A stretch of DNA of 64,000 bases from Aradus depressus. Lineage: Eukaryota; Arthropoda; Insecta; Hemiptera; Aradidae. Where the stretch lies: contig OY759220.1 in assembly GCA_963662175.1 (NCBI GenBank), positions 1,922,001-1,986,000 of the forward strand, written 5' to 3'. The position numbers and the translations under genes are program-made. The notes beneath the pieces were generated by a model. That model did not search any database. It had not been told where the DNA came from and saw nothing but the letters and a program-made list of their open reading frames with translations. Positions 53,739 to 63,659 of the stretch are shown piece by piece. Within the stretch, counting starts at the first letter, position 1. Every line of letters starts with the position of its first letter.

Positions 53739-54912
53739 TGAGGTGACATTTACATCCCTTGAAGGTTTTTACAAAGTGGAAGCGTTGCGACGGCGACAGA
53801 TTCAAAAAATTGGGACATTTGGTCAAATCATGACCAGACAATTTACAGTATGGACACTTTGAAGTGCGCACATCCGATGGTTTCGAAGCTCTCTTGGTCG
53901 TCAAAAACACAGAAGAAGATTTATTATGGGACTTCGTTGCCTTCGGGCAAGACGACTTACCGGGTTTGCTGGAAGACAGCTTCAGAATTTGCTGTCTGTC
54001 TCTGACAAACTCCAGAAGATCGTTGCATCGCGGAAATTCTTCCTTAATATGCTTGGATTCGAACATTTCCCTTGTTCTCTGGTCCAGACATTGAATAGCA
54101 AGATGAAACAAGATAAATTCCGCTTCATGAGGAATTTTTAGAAGTTGAAAAGCTTCCATACTGTCACCCACATGAGATAAAAATAATTTATAATTTTCGG
54201 AAACCTCTGGGTGAGATTTAAATGAGAGAAGTTTGTCCAAGAAGGCTGTAGCTAAGAAACGCTTCTTATCGTAGCGAGCCATCAAAGTCTTCCAGGCTAG
54301 GTCATAATTAGCCTCCGTCACAGGTATGGACTTTAAAAGGGATCGAGCCTCACCATTCAGACTAGAAATTAAATAATAAAATTTATCAGTTTTAGACAGT
54401 GACGGTTCATCGTGAATTAAAGAAATGAAAACATCTTTGAAATGCGGCCAATCTGTCAATTCGCCTGAAAAATTTGGAATATTAATTCTTGGGAGGCGCG
54501 ACCTGGTGTCGTTGATAACAGAAATATTTTGAGTTGGAGTAGCTGCTCGTTCTCGAGCTGGCCTGGGAGGCGGACAAAGCTCCGTATGAATCATAAGGAT
54601 CTCATAGATATAACGTTTCGAGTTCGATAAAATCAAAGAATCTCTATCCGTAGGATAATCCTCGCCTTTCTGAGCATTTACAAAGTATGTTTCCAACGCT
54701 TCATTTGTAAAGTTTAATTCACTTCGAAGATTTGAAAGATCGGAGAACATCGCTTGAAATAGATTCGTTTGACTGTTATCTACCTTAGCTGCACGGCCTT
54801 GTTCTCGAATAGATTTAATATCTTGACATAAAGAATAGAGTTTGCGTCTTAATATTATTGTCCGAGAATCGGAGAAAGCAGCAACATTAACATCCGCTTC
54901 CTCACTTGCCAT
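53689..54912 (-). CDS. BEL/Pao gag (DUF1759-type), truncated at its C-terminal end
   Basis: The likely start is the ATG at 54912 (MASEEADVNVA); the frame is open 39 codons further, but that leader is AT-rich and hydrophobic and corresponds to the 5' UTR. The protein is 407 residues. Its middle is the gag domain seen in BEL/Pao (RINIPNFSGELTDWPHFKDV, then FYYLISSLNGEARSL). Near the C-terminus is one CCHC knuckle, CPYCKLSGHDLTKC. After HFVKTFKGC the frame turns into unrelated sequence and stops at 53689, inside the pol frame. In intact relatives, gag-pol is usually one frame with further zinc motifs here, so the C-terminus was lost in the deletion that also removed the protease active site. Confidence 0.88.
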   Translation of the reverse strand: MASEEADVNVAAFSDSRTIILRRKLYSLCQDIKSIREQGRAAKVDNSQTNLFQAMFSDLSNLRSELNFTNEALETYFVNAQKGEDYPTDRDSLILSNSKRYIYEILMIHTELCPPPRPARERAATPTQNISVINDTRSRLPRINIPNFSGELTDWPHFKDVFISLIHDEPSLSKTDKFYYLISSLNGEARSLLKSIPVTEANYDLAWKTLMARYDKKRFLATAFLDKLLSFKSHPEVSENYKLFLSHVGDSMEAFQLLKIPHEAEFILFHLAIQCLDQRTREMFESKHIKEEFPRCNDLLEFVRDRQQILKLSSSKPGKSSCPKATKSHNKSSSVFLTTKRASKPSDVRTSKCPYCKLSGHDLTKCPNFLNLSPSQRFHFVKTFKGCKCHLIGDFRLCSATPLDGGE

Positions 54913-55447
54913 GATTAAAAGAAAATGAAAATTGAAAATGAAACGAAGTATTTCTAAGAAAATGAAATTAAAATAATAAATATATCTGAAGTTGAAATTA
55001 ACAAAAGAAGCTAGAGTGAATATAAACAAACATTGAACCTTCTAGTAGAATCAAAACAAATACAAGAACCTAAATGAGTGCCACTGAAAATATTAGGTTG
55101 AAAAAATATATATTTATGTATTTTAACACAAGAAAATGATAGACTATAAACTATTTAAAAAATAGATTATAATATAAGAAGTGTCTATCAACGTAAAAAT
55201 AAAAATAGAAATCCACTGATTAATGGATAGAAGAATGTTATTTACCTTGATATGACCTATTTCCAGATCATAATAATAACATCTGATTACTATCATAAAT
55301 GATAACACGAAGGTTATAGGCAGGTATGAGGTGCGCAATAACAAGAAAATAGCTAGATGTACAAAAATAGGATTAAATCCAAAGTAGGATTAGAATACAT
55401 CTTTGAACAAAATTCAAATACATATTTTAACAAATATATATGTTCCT

Positions 55448-55461
55448 GGCCGGAATCACCA
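55448..55461 (-). other. Primer-binding site (tentative)
   Basis: Seven bases inside the 5' LTR, the minus strand reads TGGTGATTCCGGCC. TGG is the complement of a tRNA CCA end. I could not name the tRNA. Confidence 0.55.
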
Positions 55462-55468
55462 AATTCTA

Positions 55469-56034
55469 TGTTAATAAATAACATAGACTAGATTTTGAAA
55501 AATAATATAATTATATTTCATTTCAAATACAAGGGCCAGTCGGCGTAGTTAAAAGGAAAAACAAAAAATAAACAAAGTTAACTCTCCTGATGTGGAGGGG
55601 TGAATGTGGAAGATGGGCTGATGAACTGATCTCCAAACAAGGCCGAGAAGATCTGGGAGTAGGCTGAGGACGCCGTCACACCAGATGAGCCAAGTACCAG
55701 ACTTCAGAGGTCCACGGAAAGGCGATCCGGGTTGACGAGAAAGTCGGCGGCCTTGAGGAGTGCCCTAATGTCAACAGGCTGAAGGACCATGGAAGACTAT
55801 CTGTCCAACACTGACCAGCGGTCATAAAACGAACTATTCCCCACTCCCCCACACAGGCTCCTCCCACAAATTGTTAATATGATGTAATATAAACATAAGA
55901 ATAAATTACATGAGTAATATTGACCATAGTTATTATGATAATAATATTAATAATTATTAGAATAATTAATGGAAGAAAACTTAAGAAAAAATACCTCTAC
56001 AAAAATCAAAAATTAATTAAATGTTGCGCTAACA
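55469..56034 (-). repeat. BEL/Pao 5' LTR
   Basis: 566 bp, bounded by TGTTAATAAATA and GCGCTAACA on the plus strand. Promoter and poly-A signals could not be placed with confidence. Confidence 0.95.
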
Positions 56035-56384
56035 GTGAGTATTGTAACTGAAGTTAAGAATGGTTCTTAATGTATTTTTTTCTTTACTTTCATATAAAAA
56101 TACTCAGATTTTAATAATTATAATAATAAGTGGGCATAATTTGAGCCATATTTTGAACATTTTCTGAAAATTTGGACGGTATTTTAGGTAATATGGACTT
56201 TGGTGTTGTTGGTAAAGGCATTATTATTATTATTATAAAGTCTGTCTAACCAATATATATATAATAAATAAAGACTTAAGAGCACAAATGTTACAAATCT
56301 ATATTATGATTTTTTTTTTATGACCTTTATTACTCTATTTGTTTAGTTCTTGGTCAGTATAAGATAAGAATTGTTCATTGAATA

Positions 56385-56636
56385 TTGCAAAAAATGTTCA
56401 GCGCTAATGAGATAGTAGATGTGACCCTTATTATAGGGGAGTGTCATAGCACGTTTAATGCTGCTTCTCAGGTTTACGCCGAACCATTTCCAGAAAGAAA
56501 TCATCCATCCCGGAAGGTCTTGAAAAGGATTATTCAAAACATTTTTCAACTGTCCAAATCTTCAGAAAATGTTCAATATATGGCTCAAATTATGCCCTTT
56601 TATTATTATATATATTTTTTTTTTCTTTACATATGA
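56385..56636 (+). CDS. Helix-turn-helix (DUF4817-like) fragment in the palindromic transposon
   Basis: The 83-codon frame begins MQKMFSANEIVDVTLIIGEC and continues with a segment ending YAEPFPERNHPSRKVLKRI. This matches the layout of the short N-terminal helix-turn-helix found in insect transposase-like proteins annotated DUF4817 (family pattern: E..D.....GE....A...Y.ERFP.R.HP....). It lies in the unique centre between the inverted arms. The C-terminal third runs into the right arm and is not real coding sequence. A catalytic domain is missing. The assignment rests on pattern memory. Confidence 0.6.
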   Translation: MQKMFSANEIVDVTLIIGECHSTFNAASQVYAEPFPERNHPSRKVLKRIIQNIFQLSKSSENVQYMAQIMPFYYYIYFFFLYI

Positions 56637-57030
56637 AAGTAAAGAAAAAAATACATTAAGAACCATTCTTAACTTGAGTTACAATACTCACTCTTTTCAA
56701 AGGTTTAACACGTCAAACACTGGGTTTAACACTTTTCAGATTTTGAACCAACATATCTCCGGTAGTTTTACAGGTACAACGATTTTTTTTGCGGGGTTCT
56801 TCCCGACTTTTTAAGTACTTTTAAATTGTGCTAATTGTTAATGGGCTTAAAAGGAAACCCTTTCCTTCCGTTGGCAATTTAAGCCCTATTACATTAAATT
56901 TTTCATTTTTTTTCACACTACTGCATACCACTCGTTGAGACGTACAACTTTCATTCTTTGTAAAATTTTGCTAGCACTAATCGTTTCCGAATTAGTTCGA
57001 TTGTGGCCCATTTATCTGGGACACCCTGTA

Positions 57031-57592
57031 TATTGGATCCTCCCACAACTAATCCCCCATTCAACATTTTAACACGCCACTTAGCCTATACTCTAAGTGT
57101 GACCACCCTCGAAGCGTCCTGCAAATCTCGTGAATACGTTTCGCTAACAAACATGTCTGTATGACTGTCTTCAATTTTATATTCATTTCTCTTCTATTAT
57201 TATTTATTATTGTTTTTTGTAAATAATTATAATTATTCATCTCATATGTGTTTATATTCTAAAATTTAATATCGGTTGATGTATATAATTTTATATATTA
57301 TTGTACCTACATCTTTATTCTTTATTTCACCAGATCAACAAAAAATGTGGTATACATGGTGCGGGTAACATAAGATATACACATGATTAGGGATCTTCAC
57401 ATAACTGAGTTACCCTTAACTAATACTAATAACTAACATAACTTATACTATATAATTTATATAATATTTTGATGTAAAATTACAATATCATCAATGATTT
57501 AATGAAAATAAATATTATTATCAAGAAATTGAATTGATGGTCTCCAGGAATATATGAGGAGTTTGGAGCCAGAGCGGACCAACTGGTTGAAA
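57031..57592. other. Flanking repeat and AT-rich sequence
   Basis: 57040-57175 resembles the repeat at 48560-49050. 57176-57592 is AT-rich with no gene. Confidence 0.5.
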
Positions 57593-57792
57593 NNNNNNNN
57601 NNNNNNNNNNNNNNNNNNNNNNNNNNNNNNNNNNNNNNNNNNNNNNNNNNNNNNNNNNNNNNNNNNNNNNNNNNNNNNNNNNNNNNNNNNNNNNNNNNNN
57701 NNNNNNNNNNNNNNNNNNNNNNNNNNNNNNNNNNNNNNNNNNNNNNNNNNNNNNNNNNNNNNNNNNNNNNNNNNNNNNNNNNNNNNNNNNNN
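57593..57792. other. Assembly gap, 200 N
   Basis: Exactly 200 N, a round number that suggests a placeholder of unknown size. A G-rich stretch follows directly (57793-57813). Frames translated through it are meaningless. Confidence 0.99.
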
Positions 57793-57813
57793 GGGGAGGG
57801 GGAGGGGGGGGGA

Positions 57814-58046
57814 GAAGCTTAACATCACATTTACAAATATTTAATATTTGATTTCTCAATAATCTTATAATATAAAGAAAATACAAAAAAAATGCAAAAT
57901 GAAGAAAATATCCTAATAAGAAATTTAATTTAAAAAGAATTATAATGAAATTTATAGTAGAATACATTATTATATTATATATAAGAAATAATAAGGGATA
58001 TATGAGATAATATTAATGTAGATGGTGGAGAAGAATAAAAGTACAC
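57814..58046. other. AT-rich intergenic sequence
   Basis: No gene or recognised repeat. Confidence 0.5.
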
Positions 58047-58057
58047 AATACATTATA

Positions 58058-58300
58058 AGTTAGGTTAGGTCTTATGACTCATGCCCGGGCTTTAACTACG
58101 AGGTCATATCGCCTACTACCAGAGCGCTCTTTCGTCACTCTTGTGGACATGAGCGCACACTGATGACTCTACCATGGGAGTCCTAAATTTTGCCTATCCT
58201 AAATTTTTATTCACCTAGGGTAGGGGTCTTTAGCTTGACATTGTACAGGCTCGGGACCATCGCTTAACGTCCCATCCGAAGGACGGCGTGCTTAAGTAAT
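58058..58300 (-). mobile_element. SINE-1, 5'-truncated, with target duplication
   Basis: AATACATTATA at 58047-58057 and 58301-58311 flanks the copy. The minus strand starts in the body (CTTAAGCACGCCGTCC) and has the full 3' end CCCGGGCATGAGTCATAAGA plus an ACCTAACCTAAC tail. The tRNA head is missing, as expected for incomplete reverse transcription. Confidence 0.92.
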
Positions 58301-58311
58301 AATACATTATA

Positions 58312-58717
58312 TTAACTTTGTTGAAAGAGACAATATAAAGGTTAAATAAATTCTTTGTTTTTATTTACTTAATTTAATGATCTGTAATGTGTCTAGTTTC
58401 CGTTTGAGGTGATATGTACCTCCATAGGCGTAGCCAGTGTGGGGGGGTGCTCTTGTTTCCTCTTGAAAATTTCGGGAACACAAATTTTAATAATGAAAAT
58501 CATAAAGAAATAAACCTGATAAAATCAACAAACAAGCTGAAATATATGTCGTGTACTTGAAAAGTGCTTCGTGAATTGTAAAACAATTTGAAGTTACGCC
58601 TCCGGTTGAACTTTTAATTAAGTTCGTATTAAAGCCAGCTTTATTCACTAAGTTGTGCAGCTATCATTGTACCTGGGAGATAAACTTTTCGAATTGTCTG
58701 CTCTTGTAATTTCGTTG

Positions 58718-58752
<35 letters not shown>

Positions 58753-58990
58753 ACATCCCTTCAAGTTTTCTGGAACTGAATTTTAGAATGTGTAATGTTC
58801 TACAGCACTTTTTTTCTCTAATTTTATAACCTTATTTTTGTATTATATGAAAATAGAAGACTGTTTCATCTCGTGTTATATAAAATTAACAAGATTTTAT
58901 ATTATGTTACGCAAAAAATTTAAAAACAATGTTATTCTGTTTTTGTTTTTTTTGTGACTCTTTTTCTAAAGAATGAAAAACTATTCCAGT
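58312..58990. other. Intergenic sequence with a 33-C tract
   Basis: Pure poly-C at 58720-58752. No gene. Confidence 0.6.
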
Positions 58991-59009
58991 TCATCTTATG
59001 TAAAGTGAG

Positions 59010-59345
59010 TGTCGTGCTGGCTCATGGAGCGTCCCTGGAAAATCAATCAAGATGAGGCCAAATACAAAACTAGAGCTCAAGATCGCGGTTTCGAAGCCGG
59101 GCTAAGGCCCGTCTGGGAGGTGAAGAAACCTTCAGCACGCCGTCCTTCCGACGTTAAACGTTGGTCTCGAGCCTGTACGATGTCAGGTACTTGTTAAAGA
59201 CCCCTACCCTAGGTAACTAAACTTGGGTAAGCAAAATTTAGGACTCCCAAGTAGAGTCGGAGGTTGCCCACTAGAGCGACGAAAGAGCGCTCTGGTAGTA
59301 GGCGAGGTGGCCATATAGAAGCCCAGGCATGGCTTGTATATGAGG
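59010..59345 (+). repeat. SINE-1 copy
   Basis: B-box-like GCGGTTTCGAAGCCGGGC near 59084, TGGGAGGTGAAGAAACC, CGCCGTCCTTCCGACGTTAA, CTGTACGATGTCAGGTACTT, AAAGAGCGCTCTGGTAGTAG and a decayed AAGCCCAGGCATGGCTTG. The A box is degraded. Confidence 0.85.
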
Positions 59346-59369
59346 CTAGGTGTAATGAACTTATTGATT

Positions 59370-59480
59370 ATGAGCGACATCTATCGATTGGTTTCAGAAG
59401 GAGAGCAAAAACTCAGTTGATTAACTGGGCAAGTAAAACGAGTTGCCGGTGAATCATGGACGATATTTTCAACACGACAT
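59370..59480 (-). repeat. Family A 5' part
   Basis: Minus strand: GAAAATATCGTCCATGATTC, ACCGGCAACTCG, GCCCAGTTAATCAACTGAGT and CTCCTTCTGAAACCAATCGA. Confidence 0.7.
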
Positions 59481-59775
59481 GTCCCATAACAGTATGATAA
59501 CCTCCCAGTATCTTACTAAGATTACTCGCTAGTTGAAATGATGATTCTTTCTACCCCAATGGTAAATAATAATTATTCGCAAGGACGTTAGGACAAAACA
59601 AACTAATTTAATATAATTAATTTGAGTTGTATTTTATAACTCTTGAAAATTAGTATTAATGTTCGGAGGATATCATCCTCTGTTAGTGACAACTTTTAGG
59701 CGACAAGGCCAAGCGTCTTGTTTTCTACAATAAATACATCATTAATCATAAAATTTCATTTAGACGTCCCCTGCA

Positions 59776-59793
59776 CCCCCCCCCCCCCCCCCC
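59776..59793 (+). repeat. Poly-C tract
   Basis: Run of 18 C. Confidence 0.9.
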
Positions 59794-59849
59794 TCCTCTA
59801 TATTTTAGTTTAAATATTGTTTCTGAAGCGTATTTCTTATTATTAGCAA

Positions 59850-60033
59850 CATGGTGGCGGTGAATCACCGACAGTGTACTTCCCCAGGTTGAACTATTTG
59901 TACCAAATTAACTAAGTTTTGCTCTGCAATCAATCGACCGATTTGGCTGAAATCATGTCCCCGATCGTGTCTGCTTCTGGCACATTTCCATCGTTATGTA
60001 TTACATGCCAATTATTCATTGGCGTCTGTCCAT

Positions 60034-60068
<35 letters not shown>

Positions 60069-60125
60069 CTGAGAACATATATAAAATGTATTCATTTTAT
60101 CGATAACTGTGTGTGTCTACATCGT
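59850..60125 (+). repeat. Family A copy containing a 31-G tract
   Basis: GGCGGTGAATCACCGACAGT at 59856, TACTTCCCCAGGTTGAACTA, CAATCGACCGATTTGGCTGA near 59932, then 31 G (60036-60066), then TTCTGAGAACATATATAAAA and TTCATTTTATCGATAACTGT. The G tract lies inside the element. Confidence 0.8.
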
Positions 60126-60179
60126 AGATACTACTACCGGCAGCACGAGACCCTGGTGCAAGCCCAGAGAACAGCTCGT

Positions 60180-60577
60180 TTAACCCTCCGTCGGGCGCAA
60201 TATTTGGGGTGTTTTTCTTCAGCCTTTCATTTTTTAATTTTTTTGGATGGTTTTGGTGTTAAAAAATACACTGCTAGAAGGCATAGGATATATATTTAGT
60301 GTTAGATGGACAGAATAATCTATTATAATAATCAGAACTGCAAAGTACGTACCTTAAGCATTGTGTCGTAATCGGGCGCAATGAGCTTCTCAGGCCACTT
60401 TGTCAACTATGAACAATTACGAAGGTTCAACTCTAACTGAGTGGTACACGTTAGAAGATCTGTGAAAAACAGACAGCTACTGAGGAGATCCACCCGCTAG
60501 GCCATCTATGGACGTCATAGCAAACTGAAACGTCGCAGCTGTGCCTGACAGATCAGTTGCGCCCGACGGAGGGTTAT
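60180..60577. mobile_element. piggyBac-like MITE (398 bp)
   Basis: Perfect 20-bp inverted repeats TAACCCTCCGTCGGGCGCAA (60181-60200) and its complement (60557-60576). The left junction is TTAA|CCCTCCG; the right is CGGAGGG|TTAT, one mismatch from TTAA. CCCT ends at TTAA targets are typical of piggyBac elements. There is no coding capacity. Confidence 0.7.
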
Positions 60578-60594
60578 ATAGCAGGTATTACCCC

Positions 60595-61500
60595 TGTATC
60601 AGACCTGCTAGCAGGAGACGGGGTTGTTATTTGTTACTTCCACGTTCGTTACTTCATGGCCACGGGAAGTAGTTCTTTTCATGCAATAAACCTCTCTAAC
60701 AGACGGGATTCGAACCTGGAACCATGGTGGGACCACGCAACAAAAGCCCTACGCTCTAGTCCGCACTACCACCACGGCTCACTCCTCTCAGTAAATAACT
60801 TGTGCAAATACCTTTTTTCCTTTATTACCTACCTACACTATACGGAAATATTCGTGGGAAAATCCGAGATCGAGTGTTCAACAGATTTTTACGTTTCAAG
60901 GTGCCCTCAATACGTTTTCACGTTCAGAAGAGCAACAACAGAAGGTAGAGTCCGGCGAATGTAGAGATCATTGCTATATTTATGTTTTTTCAGAAAATAT
61001 GAAGAATTGGTGCCACAAGTTCCACCTATCTTCCTCGGATATTTTCGTTAGAACCAGAACAAATATTCATTTTTTCTTATGATTGACTAGCATCGTATCT
61101 GGTTGAAGCCTCTCTATTGACATTGCTGCATTAATGTGTTCATCTAGGCTGAAAGAGGCTACACCCAAACTTAAACGTAAGTTTCTGCTCTCTCTCTAAA
61201 CTGTTAAGCTTTTTATTCGTTGACTCTTAACTTTTAATACAGAAGTTAAGACTGTTGACTGGATCTTCAACTTCAGTTTTTTATTTTTTTCAGGGTCCTT
61301 CGATCTCTCAATTTGAGTCTACACCTCGTTTTTTTCTAGGCTACAGAGACTTCCCCTAATCTTAAACCTAAGTTTCCGCTCTCTCTCTCTCTCTCTCTCT
61401 AAACGTTTAAACTCTTTATTGGTTGACTCTTAACTTCTGTTTTTGGCGTTTTGAGGGTGCTCCGGTCTCTGAAACAGGCTACACCCCGCCTCATACGTAT
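60595..61500 (-). repeat. SINE-2-like tRNA head plus ~115-bp repeat units
   Basis: Minus strand from about 60783: GCCGTGGTGGTAGTGCGGAC, AGGGCTTTTGTTGCGTGGTC, and B box AGGTTCGAATCCCGTCTG. 60840-61150 matches 35540-35765 in reverse (CATCGTATCTGGTTGAAGCC). 61150-61500 holds ~115-bp units (CTTAAACGTAAGTTTCTGCT). A (CT)n run lies at 61377-61401. Confidence 0.65.
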
Positions 61501-62570
61501 ATTTCTGAAGGACCCTCAAATGAGCAAAAACAGAAGGAAGGGTCCACCAAATTAAGAGATCGCAGATTTAGAGAAAAGGCAAAAACTTTCTTGTAAAAAT
61601 TTGGAATCGTGGACCCGGTTATAGAACCGTGGACACGATTCCGAGTCTGGAACCGAGAACCAGATACCTGAAAATTCAACTGCCCGGTTCTTTTCACGTC
61701 AGGAACCAATTTCAAATGTGAAAAGTGTGTTTGATTCAAGATTTTTTTCTACACGTTTCTATAAGCTCAGATTTTTCAAAAATGTAATAGGTAAAAATAT
61801 TGCATACAATTTCTGCATAATCAATTATTTAAAAAATGGAAGCCGTCCGACCCTTCGTTTAGATTAACATACTGAGGCAAATGCAGTTTTCATATTAAAA
61901 ATCGGTTGATGTTTACTAGATAAAAATGAGGGGCAATATTTACCCGCGAAAGTGGTGCCATCTCTTAACTTGGGAAAAAACTAAACTGCCATGCCATTTC
62001 GCCTCTTGGTAACTAAACCCACTGTCTAGTCCGGCTCACGTCCACCAGAGCAACGAAAGATCCTAGAGTTAGTCATATTGAACTGTTGCAAATAATCTAT
62101 TCTCCTTGAGGTCTACTTACACAAATCCATTCATAAATCTTTTTTTTTTACTTTTTCTCTGACATCTGAGTTTCTTATTCTTGGATGACGGCTGGGAGCT
62201 GTAATAAAATGTTGACATTTTAGCAGTAAAGGAGAAAAATGTATATAAATTCTTTGCTAATCTGAGATGTGAAGCTGCTGAGGTATAAAGCCAGGCGCCT
62301 TCTCACCTCCGAGAAATTGAAATTAAATTTCCTACCCAGGTGTCGCCTTCTTCCTTATCCAGTCAACCAATTTTTTTTTTTTTTTTTTTTTTTCTTTTTT
62401 TTTTTTCGTATGTTAATTCTGTTTATGTAAAATTCCAAAATACATGACATATAAATGAAGAATATTACAGTCAAGTGTGCTCAATACCCACAGATTAAGG
62501 ACTTTGTAGGCCAATTTATTTTCATTTTTGTCGCTTCTACTTTTAATGCTCTTTGATATAATTCGTTAAT
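61501..62570. other. Intergenic sequence
   Basis: A SINE-1 fragment near 62025-62065 (CCGGCTCACGTCCACCAGAG) and poly-T at 62370-62406. No gene. Confidence 0.5.
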
Positions 62571-62574
62571 ATAT

Positions 62575-62775
62575 GGGCTTTGAATGGGACGCTAAGCGAT
62601 GGTCCCGAGCCTGTACGATGTCAGGTACTCGTTAAAGACCCCCCCTGCCGTAGGTGAATACAAATTTATGACTCCCACAGTAGAGTCGGGCTCATTTCCA
62701 CCAGAGTGACGAAAGAGCGCTCTGGTAGTAGGCGATATGACCTCGTAGTTAAAGCCCGGGCATGATTCATAATAA
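62575..62775 (+). repeat. SINE-1 copy, 5'-truncated
   Basis: GGGACGCTAAGCGATGGTCC, CTGTACGATGTCAGGTACTC, GAAAGAGCGCTCTGGTAGTA, GACCTCGTAGTTAAAGCCCG and GGCATGATTCATAATAAC. Body and 3' end are very well preserved. Confidence 0.9.
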
Positions 62776-62944
62776 CTAACTACCTATATGATATTTTTGG
62801 CAAGATGACAAAAAAGTTCACTTGCCCCCTCTTGGACCCAATATGAGTCAAGACTCTATTATTGTTTTAGCATGAATATCAACAAAGGTAATAAAACAGG
62901 GTCGGGTGGGGGAGGGGGAAGACATTTCTTTGTTATCCTGGTCC

Positions 62945-63060
62945 CTTTTCTATTACTTCGCCAGTTATATGAAGTATAGAGGGAGTTATGTAATTTAAAG
63001 AAAAACTTGTGACCTTGAGGGCATTAGTTATGTAACAATACGTTAAGTCAAGATTTTGTT
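62945..63060 (-). repeat. Family A 3' end
   Basis: Minus strand: TTACATAACTCCCTCTATAC, TTCATATAACTGGCGAAGTA. An unexpanded 3' tail. Confidence 0.65.
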
Positions 63061-63111
63061 TACATTTTATATTAATTACATAAATGGCGTAATTTTTTCT
63101 GGGCACGACAT

Positions 63112-63440
63112 CAAAAAGGGCGAGAATAGCTCAGTGGTATGGGTGGTTGCTTACTGAGCTCAGGATCACAGGATCGAAACCCGGCGGAGGCCCTTAGTCT
63201 ATTTTATCTCGGAGGTAAAAAAAAACTTAAGCATGCCGTCCTTCGGATGGGACGTTAGGCGTTGGTCCCGAACCTGTACTATGTCAGGTACTCGAAAAAA
63301 GAACCCTACCCTACGTGAATAAAAATTTAGGGTAGACAAAATATAGGAATCCGATATTAGAGTCGGGCTCATGTCAATCAGAGTGACGAAAGAGCGCTCT
63401 GGTAGTAGGCGATATGACCTCGTAGTTGAACTAACTAACG
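63112..63440 (+). repeat. SINE-1, near full-length
   Basis: A box ATAGCTCAGTGGTATGG at 63127 and B box GGATCGAAACCC at 63171. Then CTTAGTCTATTTTATCTCGG, GCCGTCCTTCGGATGGGACG, GAATAAAAATTTAGGGTAGA, AGCGCTCTGGTAGTAGGCGA and TATGACCTCGTAGTTGAAC. The CCCGGGCATGAG end is missing. This is the best plus-strand head in the window. Confidence 0.92.
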
Positions 63441-63659
63441 TTAACAAATTTACTTAGATAGGTACTGGGGCAAAGAAATGTAATGTGAACATTGACAGAC
63501 AGATCCCCTTTCATGGCTTTAAGGAGACAGACATTTTGTGCAAGGCTCCTAAGAGAAACAGTACCATAACGATATCTTGCTATCTTTCCTGCAGATAGCG
63601 TCCTTGTGAGCCTCACCATTTTCATATTTCAGATATTACATTTACATAACATTTAGCAA

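Larger units (their letters stand above)
49359..56034 (-). mobile_element. BEL/Pao LTR retrotransposon, complete ends (6676 bp)
   Basis: Two LTRs of 573 and 566 bp start TG and end CA and are flanked by GTGAG duplications. Between them on the minus strand lie a primer-binding site, gag, pol (protease remnant, reverse transcriptase, RNase H, integrase) and a purine-rich tract. By eye the LTRs differ by three indels (2, 4 and 1 bp) and about one substitution, indicating a fairly recent insertion. Gag and pol are in different frames and the N-terminal half of the protease is missing, so this copy is probably an internally deleted, non-autonomous one. Confidence 0.95.
49052..57030. mobile_element. 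DNA transposon with ~450-bp inverted arms, split by a BEL/Pao insertion
   Basis: The left arm is 49052-49358 plus 56035-56182; the right arm is about 56552-57000. They are reverse complements at roughly 93% by eye, through AAGTTGTACGTTTCAACGAG, CCGGAGATATGTTGGTTCAA and AAGAATGGTTCTTAATGTAT. The right arm continues to a terminus GGGACACCCTGTATA at 57030, matching the element at 5706. About 40 bp of this terminus is missing on the left. Without the BEL insert the element is about 1.3 kb. Confidence 0.85.

Noticed and set aside
57499..57967. Frames running through the N gap
   Set aside because: Undefined bases; no evidence of coding on either side.
63112..63190. tRNA gene suggested by A and B boxes (also at 16860-16930, 42010-42085, 34860-34925, 40710-40795)
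   Set aside because: The acceptor stem and anticodon arm do not fold properly, and each is followed by a conserved SINE body.
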